From NCBI RefSeq assembly GCF_000092785.1, contig NC_014225.1, forward strand, positions 372,001 through 436,000: a stretch of DNA of 64,000 bases, given 5' to 3'. This stretch comes from Waddlia chondrophila WSU 86-1044 (GTDB lineage: Bacteria; Chlamydiota; Chlamydiia; Chlamydiales; Waddliaceae). The notes beneath the pieces were generated by a model. That model saw only the letters and a list, made by a program, of their open reading frames with translations. It was not told where the DNA came from and ran no database searches. The position numbers and the translations under genes are program-made. Below, piece by piece: positions 1-7,204 of this stretch. Positions within the stretch are counted from its first letter, which is position 1. Each line of letters starts with the position of its first letter.

Positions 1-160
1 GCTCTCGGTAAGTCAACGATGTACCCATATTGGAAACGGCTTTTAGGTCGGCAAACTTTTCGCAGTTCTTCTTGAAGAAATCGGCAATGGAACTGTATTG
101 GTCAGGATCGATTTCCTGATGAATTCCTTCGGTATAAGATTTGTACCACACTTTTTCCAT
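1..160 (-). CDS. fadD: Long-chain acyl-CoA ligase, N-terminal fragment (runs off the left edge)
   Basis: Only the first 53 codons lie in the window. The peptide starts MEKVWYKSYTEGI and continues with a DPDQYSSIADFF stretch and an NMGTSLTYRE stretch. This follows the start of E. coli FadD as I remember it (KKVW..., NPDRYQSLVDMF, FVNMG...TFR). FadD activates fatty acids to acyl-CoA at the inner membrane, using ATP and CoA. The ATG at 160 is preceded by a perfect AGGAGG at 167-172. The AMP-binding and catalytic motifs lie outside the window, so activity cannot be judged here. Confidence 0.75.
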   Translation of the reverse strand, partial: MEKVWYKSYTEGIHQEIDPDQYSSIADFFKKNCEKFADLKAVSNMGTSLTYRE

Positions 161-248
161 GGACGACCTCCTATTTGCCTCTAGTTATAGATATAAATTA
201 TTTTAAAATAAAATGCAAATAGGGAATGCTAAAAAAATAATTGATTTT

Positions 249-689
249 TTATGTTGGAAGTCTTTTCCGTATAAAAATAGTTCCAACAAGATTAACGATA
301 GAAGAGAGGGTATCTGGTTTTCTTTCTATTTTTAGCTCTTGAAGTTTCTGTTTGATGAAGTGTCGATTGACAATTTTTGGGTGTATGATCCCTATTATCG
401 ACACAGGGATAGAGCCTGCATGCACAATTGCTTCATAGCTATTTTCGTAAAAACATTTTTTAAATTTAGGAGCAAAGCCCATTGTAGCGGTTACTGCTAT
501 GGCTGAAAAAATAGTCATGGCCACGTTGTATATAAGAAATTCGAGGCCATCAAAAACAGCGCTAACAAAATCCATTCTTGTGCATAACGAGGTTTTAACG
601 ATCAATTCGTTTGGATCTTCTTTTTTGATGATACCAGCAGTGTGGTAGTAAAAGTAAAAATTTTTTATTTCAGAAATAATTCCGTTCAT
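249..689 (-). CDS. Small hypothetical protein with two hydrophobic stretches
   Basis: A 146-aa protein I do not recognise. Residues about 41-72 are strongly hydrophobic (GLEFLIYNVAMTIFSAIAV), and a second, weaker hydrophobic segment follows at about 87-107. The C-terminal third is basic (KQKLQELKIERK). No enzyme motif is visible. It stands alone in AT-rich DNA between fadD and the pyrimidine run. Small proteins with paired hydrophobic segments are common in chlamydiae and are sometimes inclusion-membrane proteins; here that is only a possibility. Low-complexity AT-rich DNA flanks both sides. Confidence 0.55.
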   Translation of the reverse strand: MNGIISEIKNFYFYYHTAGIIKKEDPNELIVKTSLCTRMDFVSAVFDGLEFLIYNVAMTIFSAIAVTATMGFAPKFKKCFYENSYEAIVHAGSIPVSIIGIIHPKIVNRHFIKQKLQELKIERKPDTLSSIVNLVGTIFIRKRLPT

Positions 690-741
690 TGATATTTTTT
701 AATTTAAAAAGGGATTATTTTAATAAAAATAAATTAAAAAA

Positions 742-1497
742 TCAATAAATTTTAAGAGGTTGGAAATCAAGGTAATCACACGAAGTCAATGCATAGTTAA
801 CACCGTTTTTTTCTCCAAAGAGGGAAACTCCCTTTTTCAAACTATGCAGGTGGCCAAATACACAAGTTTGAATTCCATATTTTTCAAGAAGGCGTGATGC
901 CCTGGAATCGGCAAGGCTTGCGCTGAGTGGAGGATAATGGGTCATACAGAGGCGATGAGAGGCATGATCTCTTAACTCTTTTAAGCTAAGTTCGAGGCGG
1001 ATGAGCTCCTTAGCATAGATTTTCCCGTTTTTTTCATCCTCCGCTTCATAGGCGGCAAGCTTTTTGGCCGGGGTACCCTCTTTGACGTCGATGAAGGCGT
1101 TGAAATTGAATTCAGCAGTATCCCACAACCGAGCTCCTGCGATCGCGACTCCCTGAAAATTGAAGACGTTATTTTGAATGATGTGCAGCGAAGAGGGGAG
1201 TATACTTTCCACTTTGCTTTTGGACGACCACCAATAATCGTGATTGCCGCGTATCATCACTTTTGTTCCCGGAAGCTTATCTATCCATTCCAGATCTGGA
1301 ATGGCATCCTCTAAGTGGGTTGCCCAGGAAATGTCTCCAGGAAGAAGCACTAGGTCTTGCGGTTTGATAGAGGAGATCCAATTGGATTTCAATCTTTCTG
1401 TCCAATTGCTCCACGTTTCCCCAAAAGCTTCCATCCCTTTATTGGGAACACCGAAAGAAAGGTGTAAATCGCCGATGGCCCAGATGTTAAAATTCAT
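742..1497 (-). CDS. Calcineurin-like metallophosphoesterase
   Basis: About 251 aa. The metal-binding signatures appear in order: GDLHLS near residue 8, GDISWA near 52, GNHDYW near 85, a THYPP histidine and a GHLH near the C-terminus. These define a two-metal calcineurin-fold phosphoesterase; the substrate cannot be read from sequence. I chose the ATG at 1497 because it forms an ATGA overlap with the pyrF stop, implying translational coupling. An upstream in-frame ATG at 1512 has its purine-rich stretch directly against the start codon, which is poor spacing. It is the last gene of the pyrimidine run, so a nucleotide-related role is conceivable but unproven. Confidence 0.85.
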   Translation of the reverse strand: MNFNIWAIGDLHLSFGVPNKGMEAFGETWSNWTERLKSNWISSIKPQDLVLLPGDISWATHLEDAIPDLEWIDKLPGTKVMIRGNHDYWWSSKSKVESILPSSLHIIQNNVFNFQGVAIAGARLWDTAEFNFNAFIDVKEGTPAKKLAAYEAEDEKNGKIYAKELIRLELSLKELRDHASHRLCMTHYPPLSASLADSRASRLLEKYGIQTCVFGHLHSLKKGVSLFGEKNGVNYALTSCDYLDFQPLKIY

Positions 1498-2258
1498 CGT
1501 TTGGCTTTCCATCCCTCTTTTCGGTAACGCTCAGCTTCTTTTGAAGGATCTTTGGCCTCTGTGATTCCACGTCCAACAATCATGATATCTGAGCCGTTGA
1601 TACTCAGGATTTTTTCCGGGGTATTGTATTGTTGCCCTAAAGAGTCGGAACCTTCGGAGAGCTTGATTCCAGGAGTCATGTGGATGAAGCGGGGATCTTC
1701 TGTCAGTTTTTCCTGACAAATGAATCCGATCACAAAATCAGAATACTCTTTAGCTAAGCAGACAGCTTGGCTCGTGTAATCGCCTTGAGCAAGCGATCCC
1801 TTGGAACTCATTTGAGCAAGAAGCAACAGCCCGTTGCCTTTGGGAAGTCCAGTTTCCCGCAAGCCTTCGATGATGCCGGGGCCGGGGATGATGTGGCAAT
1901 TTGTCAGGCTTGCCCAATCAGCGATTCGGTAGATTCCTTTTTCATACTGCTGCTTGGAGATAGTTCCGATATCGGCAAACTTTCGATCTTCGAAGATGAG
2001 AAACTGGTGGCGTTCAGCCAGCTGAGTGAGTTTTTGCGTAATAGAGGGGGTAAAATCTTCTAATAGATCAATGTGTGTTTTTAAGACGCAGATATGCGGG
2101 CCGACCTGTTCGATAAAATCGAGCAGCTGAGCTGAATGCGCCCCGTCGCAGTTAACTGCGAGATTCGTTTGCTTCTGCTCCATGAGTGTGAAAAGTTTTT
2201 TAGAGGCGGGATTTGAGCAAAGTGCGGCTCGATCGCCATATGATAGAATCGTTGTCAT
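1494..2258 (-). CDS. pyrF: Orotidine 5'-phosphate decarboxylase, eukaryote-like
   Basis: A 254-aa enzyme for the last step of UMP synthesis (OMP to UMP plus CO2). The catalytic signature LIFEDRKFADIG places Asp91, Lys93 and Asp96 in the expected DxKxxD arrangement. The sequence follows the C-terminal half of human UMP synthase as I recall it: VLKTHIDLLEDFT, QYEKGIYRIADWA, SSKGSLAQGDYT, LGQQYNTPEKI and GSDIMIVGRGI all have close counterparts there. Typical bacterial PyrF is less similar in these stretches. Its ATG overlaps the pyrE stop as ATGA at 2255-2258, so the gene pair has the order of the fused eukaryotic protein but stays split. Confidence 0.95.
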   Translation of the reverse strand: MTTILSYGDRAALCSNPASKKLFTLMEQKQTNLAVNCDGAHSAQLLDFIEQVGPHICVLKTHIDLLEDFTPSITQKLTQLAERHQFLIFEDRKFADIGTISKQQYEKGIYRIADWASLTNCHIIPGPGIIEGLRETGLPKGNGLLLLAQMSSKGSLAQGDYTSQAVCLAKEYSDFVIGFICQEKLTEDPRFIHMTPGIKLSEGSDSLGQQYNTPEKILSINGSDIMIVGRGITEAKDPSKEAERYRKEGWKAKR

Positions 2259-2863
2259 GTGATGCTGAAATGGTTTTGTTTGATGAATTGCTGCACATTT
2301 TGAACGATATCGCCCGTAACTACCCCTTGCGATTCAAGAGAAGTCAGCAAATCTGTGATCGTTAGGACGGAGTGGAGGCGATATCCCTCTTTCTCAAGCT
2401 TTTCTTTTGCCCCCTGCTGCCTGTCGAGAAGCACCGCTATGTCGCAGACCTCGATCCCTTCTGCTTGAAGGGGACGGATGGTTTCAAAAACACTTGCTCC
2501 GCTAGTCACCAGATCTTCGATAATCAAGCATCTCTGACCAGCCTTGTACAGTCCTTCGATTGCCTGTTTTGTCCCATACTCTTTTTTTTCTTTGCGCCTC
2601 ATGACCATGGGAATTTGATGCTTAAGCGAAATGGCTGTCGCCATTGGAAGGACTGTGTAGGGAACGCCGCATAAGAGATCTTTAGGAAGAGAGTTGATCC
2701 TATTCCATATGGCGTCTGCAATGCAGCTGAGAAGGGAAGGAACAGAAATGATTAGGCGTAAGTCGATGTAGATCGGGGAGGTGATACCGCTTTTAAGCGT
2801 AAAGGTGCCGAACTTAATGGCGCCGATATTGTATAGGTCTCTCATCAGCGAATCATTAGGCAT
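2255..2863 (-). CDS. pyrE: Orotate phosphoribosyltransferase, eukaryote-like
   Basis: A 202-aa enzyme that joins orotate to PRPP to give OMP. The PRPP-binding loop IIEDLVTSGAS lies at residues 114-124, followed by LLDRQQG. KFGTFTLKSGITSPIYIDLR, CGVPYTVLPMAT, and RRKEKKEYGTKQAIEG closely track the OPRT half of human UMP synthase (recalled sequence). The gene overlaps pyrD upstream by 8 nt and pyrF downstream by 4 nt, which fits a translationally coupled operon. Length is normal for a stand-alone OPRT. Confidence 0.95.
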   Translation of the reverse strand: MPNDSLMRDLYNIGAIKFGTFTLKSGITSPIYIDLRLIISVPSLLSCIADAIWNRINSLPKDLLCGVPYTVLPMATAISLKHQIPMVMRRKEKKEYGTKQAIEGLYKAGQRCLIIEDLVTSGASVFETIRPLQAEGIEVCDIAVLLDRQQGAKEKLEKEGYRLHSVLTITDLLTSLESQGVVTGDIVQNVQQFIKQNHFSIT

Positions 2864-3887
2864 ATTGGTGTCCTTGATGATATTTTGATGCCAGATAAGG
2901 ATCCCACATCATTCCTGTAGCAGTCATTGCAATTGAGGCGCCGGCGTCTAGCATTTGCTTCAGGTGTTCTGGTTGAGTCGCGCCTCCGGTAGCCATAAGC
3001 TCTAAGCCAAGCTTCTCTTTGTCGATGACTTCCCGCGCCTCACGAGTGAATGCAAGGGCAGCTTTGAAAATGGGAGCGCCGCAAATGCCGCAGGTCTGCC
3101 GGCTGTGGGATAACGGAGGATGAACTGCCATGCTGATCGTATTGATGCCGCAGACTGCCCGAGCTCCAGCTCTTGCAGCTGCTGTGAGTACTTTTTGCAG
3201 TCGCCGTTGATCAGGAATCGCTCCCAGTTTGATCACAAGGGGAGTGTCGCCGATCACGCCGACTAGCTTGCGTGAAAGCTCCTCTACCGCTTCTGGATTT
3301 GCAAATAGGTTGCCCTCTTTTTTTGAGACATTGGGACAAGAAAGATTTGCTTCGATGACAGGCGATCCGCAAAGGCTTGCAAGCCTTGCACAATCTAAAT
3401 ATTCCTCTTCTGTTGTTCCAAAAATGGAGACGATCAGCAGCTGACCCGGATGCAGCTTTTCTATAGCGAGAGGGATATCCTTTTTTAAATAGTCGGGGGA
3501 GCGGGAGGGGTTGCCAAACGAGTTGGTGATCGCTAGCTGGTCGATGGAGGTTGGCGGCAGGTTTTGTCTTTTGATGCGATCCGGAAGATTTGCCGGGTCA
3601 AGCTGATCGGGAGCATCGATAAATGCGATGTTTGGGAGAGGATGGCTAGGATGCTCATAGCTGCGTATTGTTTTGTAGGTTAAGACATCGTAGCCGAGAT
3701 CTGCTGCCAGGCTGATCCAATTAGCGTTTAAAAGGGGGCCTGCGGGCACTCCAATGGGAGATGCAATGTTGAATCCCAGAAACTCCTTCCATGAAAAGGG
3801 AGGTCTAACAGGGATGGTCCCTTTGAAAAAAGGTCCGTCGGCCAAATTTTCCAAATAGGTTTTTTCAGGATTATAGAGGGGTTGCAT
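2856..3887 (-). CDS. pyrD: Dihydroorotate dehydrogenase, class 1-like
   Basis: A 343-aa FMN enzyme oxidising dihydroorotate to orotate. The IEANLSCPNV motif (residues 179-187) has Cys184 where class 1 cytosolic enzymes carry the catalytic cysteine; class 2 membrane enzymes have serine here. SPIGVPAGPL near the N-terminus and MATGGATQPEH plus GASIAMTATG near the C-terminus match the FMN phosphate-binding region. There is no N-terminal membrane helix, which also argues for class 1. The start overlaps the pyrC 3' end by 17 nt. The electron acceptor is not evident; I see no pyrK-like gene nearby. Confidence 0.93.
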   Translation of the reverse strand: MQPLYNPEKTYLENLADGPFFKGTIPVRPPFSWKEFLGFNIASPIGVPAGPLLNANWISLAADLGYDVLTYKTIRSYEHPSHPLPNIAFIDAPDQLDPANLPDRIKRQNLPPTSIDQLAITNSFGNPSRSPDYLKKDIPLAIEKLHPGQLLIVSIFGTTEEEYLDCARLASLCGSPVIEANLSCPNVSKKEGNLFANPEAVEELSRKLVGVIGDTPLVIKLGAIPDQRRLQKVLTAAARAGARAVCGINTISMAVHPPLSHSRQTCGICGAPIFKAALAFTREAREVIDKEKLGLELMATGGATQPEHLKQMLDAGASIAMTATGMMWDPYLASKYHQGHQYA

Positions 3888-5106
3888 CTTCTGCCTTAAA
3901 AGGGTTGCCGTTTAAGATTGTATAGACGGGCCACCCTTTCAAAGTCATGCCTGAATAGGGGGACCATCCGCATTTGGTCAGCATATCAATGTCGCTGACT
4001 GTTTTTTCCATTTCCATATCCACAAGGACAGCGTCTGAGCTGCGGCAGAGATTGTAAATGTGTTCGAGATTGATGCGCATCAGTTTGACAACCTGTTCTA
4101 AAGAGATTTTCCCTTCGTTGCACGCGTTCAACAAAAGGGGAAGCGTTGTTTCTATCCCGGGGATGCCGGAAGGCGCTTTTCCAAAGGGGAGTTTTTTTTC
4201 GTCCAATGTATGCGGCGCATGATCGGAACCGATCGAGTCAATCGTTTCGTCATGGATCGCTTCCCAAAGCGCTTCCTGATCTTTTTTGGTGCGTAAAGGA
4301 GGATTGACTTGCACTTTTGTTCCCCATTTTTCGTATGCTTCCTCATTGAGGAAAAGGTGATGGGGGGTGGTTTCCGCAAAGACGAGGATCTGCTGCTTTC
4401 TTGCTTGCCTCACCAGGCTCAACTCCTCTTTTGTGCTGAGATGCAGAATGTAGACACGGGTGTTGTATTTGTCGGCTAGTGCGATCGCTAATTCCGTTGC
4501 TTTGATCGCTGCGGAGCGGTCTCTGATTTTTGAGTGGATAGCGGGATTTTTTTCATTGGCAAATTTTTTTTGACGCTCTTTAAGAATCTTTTCATCTTCC
4601 GCGTGGACAGCTACCATGAGATTGTGCTGGGCTGCCAGTTCAAATGCCCTGTCGATCGACTCCAGGTCTTCCATGACCAGTCCGCCGGTGGAAGATCCCA
4701 TAAAGATTTTTATTCCAATCACTTCGCTGCTGATTTGTCCGACAGAGAGGATACGGTCTTTATCGGCGCCAAAAAACAGTTTGTAGTTCAAGGGAATCCC
4801 GCACTCTTTCAATTGCTTGTCGATCAGGAGCTTTTTTTGTTGAAAACTTTCCGGGTCGACACAAGGAGGCTGATTGTTGGGCATGTCGAAGACTGTTGTG
4901 ATTCCGCCGCGGATGGCGGCTTTTGCCCCTGAGATCCAATTTTCCTTGTGTTCAGATCCCGGTGTGCGGAAATGTACGTGAGCGTCAATCAATCCTGGCA
5001 GGCGCACCAGCCTTTTTTCGCAGTCGATTGCCATCTCCTTTTCCGAACGGACAAGGAGGTCTTCGACTCCGTTTCCAAGCGTCATCACATTTTTCAATCG
5101 GATCAT
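3871..5106 (-). CDS. pyrC: Dihydroorotase (class I type)
   Basis: A 411-aa amidohydrolase that closes carbamoyl-aspartate to dihydroorotate. Metal ligands are visible as HVH in LPGLIDAHVHFRTPG (residues 43-45), VAVHAEDE, ILHLSTKEEL and GSDHAPHT. The HFRTPG form and the length match class I (longer) dihydroorotases. The reading frame is open upstream to an ATG at 5199, but that extension lies inside pyrI and has no dihydroorotase-like sequence, so I place the start at the ATG at 5106 (MIRLKNV), 13 nt after the pyrI stop. Confidence 0.93.
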   Translation of the reverse strand: MIRLKNVMTLGNGVEDLLVRSEKEMAIDCEKRLVRLPGLIDAHVHFRTPGSEHKENWISGAKAAIRGGITTVFDMPNNQPPCVDPESFQQKKLLIDKQLKECGIPLNYKLFFGADKDRILSVGQISSEVIGIKIFMGSSTGGLVMEDLESIDRAFELAAQHNLMVAVHAEDEKILKERQKKFANEKNPAIHSKIRDRSAAIKATELAIALADKYNTRVYILHLSTKEELSLVRQARKQQILVFAETTPHHLFLNEEAYEKWGTKVQVNPPLRTKKDQEALWEAIHDETIDSIGSDHAPHTLDEKKLPFGKAPSGIPGIETTLPLLLNACNEGKISLEQVVKLMRINLEHIYNLCRSSDAVLVDMEMEKTVSDIDMLTKCGWSPYSGMTLKGWPVYTILNGNPFKAEDATPL

Positions 5107-5119
5107 GAGTCTATCCGCA

Positions 5120-5578
5120 TTAGATGTCCTGGTGTGAAAATTGTTTGCGGCAATAGTGGCATTGCAGCTGAATATTCCCTTTCCATCGCTCTTTGACAAG
5201 GATGATGGAGTCGACTTTTTCCTGACTAGAGATGCACAAAGTGTTCGGACAAGAAATCACGCTTTGAATTTTTTTGGGAAGCGAAACTTGAAATTTTTCC
5301 TGCACTTCGTAATTGTTAATGATGTTGACTGTGGCTAGCGGTGCAAGGATAGCGGTTTTAGACGCCGATTCAGAGGAAAGGACAAAGCCCTCTATTTTGA
5401 TCAAATCTTTCAACCCGAGAATGCCGCTCGGCAGATTTAAACCCAGTGTAGTCTGGAGGCGTTCGGTCGATAGATTGAGCAATTTGACGATTTTCAAGGC
5501 TTTCCCCGCAGGGATATGGTCGATGACGGTGCCGTTTTGAATGGCAGATACCGGAAGTGTCTTTTCAAGCGTTGGCAT
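5120..5578 (-). CDS. pyrI: Aspartate carbamoyltransferase regulatory chain
   Basis: A 152-aa allosteric subunit that binds nucleotides (typically CTP/ATP) and links catalytic trimers of PyrB. A zinc site is visible as Cys110, Cys115, Cys140 and Cys143 (C-x4-C, later C-x2-C), the normal PyrI ligand spacing. The N-terminal half contains GTVIDHIPAGKA and LNLPSG, which are family hallmarks. The gene starts 2 nt after the pyrB stop. Its presence predicts feedback control of the pathway at the ATCase step. Confidence 0.95.
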   Translation of the reverse strand: MPTLEKTLPVSAIQNGTVIDHIPAGKALKIVKLLNLSTERLQTTLGLNLPSGILGLKDLIKIEGFVLSSESASKTAILAPLATVNIINNYEVQEKFQVSLPKKIQSVISCPNTLCISSQEKVDSIILVKERWKGNIQLQCHYCRKQFSHQDI

Positions 5579-5580
5579 CC

Positions 5581-6498
5581 TTAAATTTCTCCCAAAAGAG
5601 TTAATGCAAGCAGTGCCTGCCTTGTACAGAGTCCATTGCCTGCTTGCTGAAAATAATATGCCTTTGGTGAGTTGTCAACCTGTGGATCGATTTCCTGCAT
5701 CCTTGGAAGGGGATGCAGCACCTTTAAGTTGGGCCGGCTCTGCTCCAATAGCTGAAGAGTTGCTTTGATCGATTGATTCACTGTTTGTAACTGTTTGCGG
5801 TCTTGAAAACGCTCTTCTTGTATCCGCGTCATATATAGGATATCTAGTTTAGGCATCACTTCTTCAAGAGATCTGTGAAAGGAAAATTTGATCCCGTTTT
5901 CTTTGAGGTGGTCGCAGAGCGGTTTCGGCATTTCCAAAGATTCCGGTGCGATAAAGTACAGGCGGCATTGAAAGGAAATCAATGCTTCCGCCAGCGAATG
6001 GACAGTGCGGCCGTGTTTCAGGTCTCCGGCAAGAGCGATGGAGAGACTCTCAAGCCTGCCTTGCGTCTCTCGTATGGTGAAGAGATCGAGAAATGTTTGC
6101 GTTGGGTGTTGATTTGAACCATCTCCGGCGTTGATCACGGGAATTTCGATGCTGTCGGCAGCTAATTGCGCCGAGCCTTCCAGAGGATGGCGGATCACGG
6201 CGATGTCCGCGTAATAATCGAGCATTTTCATGGAATCGCGAAGGGTTTCTCCCTTGCGTGTCGAGATATTGGAAGCATTATCGAAGCCGATGACAGATCC
6301 TCCTAAACGGTGCATTGCAGATTCAAAAGAGAGCCGCGTACGTGTAGAAGGTTCAAAAAAACAACTTCCGAGAATTTTTCCCCTTAATAGGTCGGATTGG
6401 GGCGACCGTTTAAGTTTTTCTGCAGTATCAAGAATGTGCAGGATTTCATCTCTTGAGAAATCTGCTATGTGAATGATATCGCGACTCTTATAGGCCAT
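5581..6498 (-). CDS. pyrB: Aspartate carbamoyltransferase catalytic chain
   Basis: A 305-aa enzyme condensing carbamoyl phosphate with aspartate. The carbamoyl phosphate site FFEPSTRTRLSFESA (STRTR at 51-55), the GDGSNQHPTQ motif and VLHPLPR near the C-terminus are all intact. The open frame extends to a TTG at 6504, but the first ATG at 6498 gives the usual N-terminus. pyrI follows 2 nt downstream. pyrB is the first gene of the tight run pyrB-pyrI-pyrC-pyrD-pyrE-pyrF-phosphoesterase. I see no convincing promoter in the 49 nt before it. Confidence 0.96.
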   Translation of the reverse strand: MAYKSRDIIHIADFSRDEILHILDTAEKLKRSPQSDLLRGKILGSCFFEPSTRTRLSFESAMHRLGGSVIGFDNASNISTRKGETLRDSMKMLDYYADIAVIRHPLEGSAQLAADSIEIPVINAGDGSNQHPTQTFLDLFTIRETQGRLESLSIALAGDLKHGRTVHSLAEALISFQCRLYFIAPESLEMPKPLCDHLKENGIKFSFHRSLEEVMPKLDILYMTRIQEERFQDRKQLQTVNQSIKATLQLLEQSRPNLKVLHPLPRMQEIDPQVDNSPKAYYFQQAGNGLCTRQALLALTLLGEI

Positions 6499-6547
6499 GC
6501 TCAAGGATGATGATGCGGGCCGGGTTATTTTTCAATAGGTTTTCAAG

Positions 6548-7171
6548 CTAAAAATAAATTTTCGACTCGATCAGCAAAATGTTGAGGGTATGGGCCCATC
6601 CTGTGGCCATGTTGATGTGCTGCATGAGATACAAACACCGGACCTTATTGCCTGTTTTCGATAAGGAAAGCTGGATACCTGCTCCAAAGCGATTTTCGAA
6701 AAATTTCTGCAGATTTCTAAAAAAAAATTCATTAGAAAAATAGAGGTCTCCTTTTTTACAATAAGGAATGATTGGATAGGCTAGTGAGATTCTATTTCGG
6801 TAGACCCAGTGATTTCCGTAATAGTGGATCACGAATCGATGGCGATTACTGATGTTGATTTCTCCAACATTCCATTTTCCACTAAAATCGATAAGCTGCT
6901 CAGGGTAGGTGGCCCAGCCATGATCGCTATTTCTGACTTTATGCCTGTAGTAAACATGGATGTTCCAATGGTCGTTAAATGTGTAGGCGATTCCTATGTC
7001 GTTTTGGTGTCTGACGAGGTTGCTATAGACGCCTTTCCATCTTTCTTCTGTTTGGAAAACAAACGACCATTTGTCTGTAATTTTTTGATTAAAGTAAGCA
7101 ATTTGCCAGTATTGAAACTCAGTTCCTAAGCAGAATGCAGGTAAGAAAAAAAGAAAAAAAATACGGCTCAT
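6548..7171 (-). CDS. Secreted beta-barrel-like protein (DUF2490-type)
   Basis: 207 aa with a cleavable signal peptide (MSRIFFLFFLPAFCLG, cleavage near residue 16). The rest alternates aromatic and polar residues in short strands (EFQYWQIAYFNQ, HWNIHVYYRHKVR, RHRFVIHYYGNH) and ends SKIYF with a C-terminal Phe, a pattern of outer-membrane barrels. The WSFVFQTEERW and YRNRISL stretches fit DUF2490, a family of unknown function. Its start codon lies inside the right arm of a terminator-like hairpin (7163-7190). It sits between carAB and pyrB on the same strand without an obvious pathway link. Confidence 0.7.
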   Translation of the reverse strand: MSRIFFLFFLPAFCLGTEFQYWQIAYFNQKITDKWSFVFQTEERWKGVYSNLVRHQNDIGIAYTFNDHWNIHVYYRHKVRNSDHGWATYPEQLIDFSGKWNVGEINISNRHRFVIHYYGNHWVYRNRISLAYPIIPYCKKGDLYFSNEFFFRNLQKFFENRFGAGIQLSLSKTGNKVRCLYLMQHINMATGWAHTLNILLIESKIYF

Positions 7172-7190
7172 TTAAGTAAATATGAGCCGT
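7163..7190 (-). terminator. Terminator-like hairpin overlapping a start codon
   Basis: On the minus strand ACGGCTCAT (7190-7182) and ATGAGCCGT (7171-7163) form a perfect 9-bp stem with a 10-nt loop, followed at once by a run of eight T. This is a textbook intrinsic terminator placed 15 nt after the stop of the 604-aa gene. The right arm contains the ATG of the next gene and the T tract encodes its Phe-rich signal peptide. The structure could end upstream transcription, hide the start codon, or both. Confidence 0.65.
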
Positions 7191-7204
7191 GTTTCCCGTT
7201 ATTG

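Noticed and set aside
3871-5199. Longer pyrC start at 5199
   Set aside because: The extra 31 residues lie in pyrI coding DNA and have no dihydroorotase similarity; ATG 5106 fits the spacing and the family.
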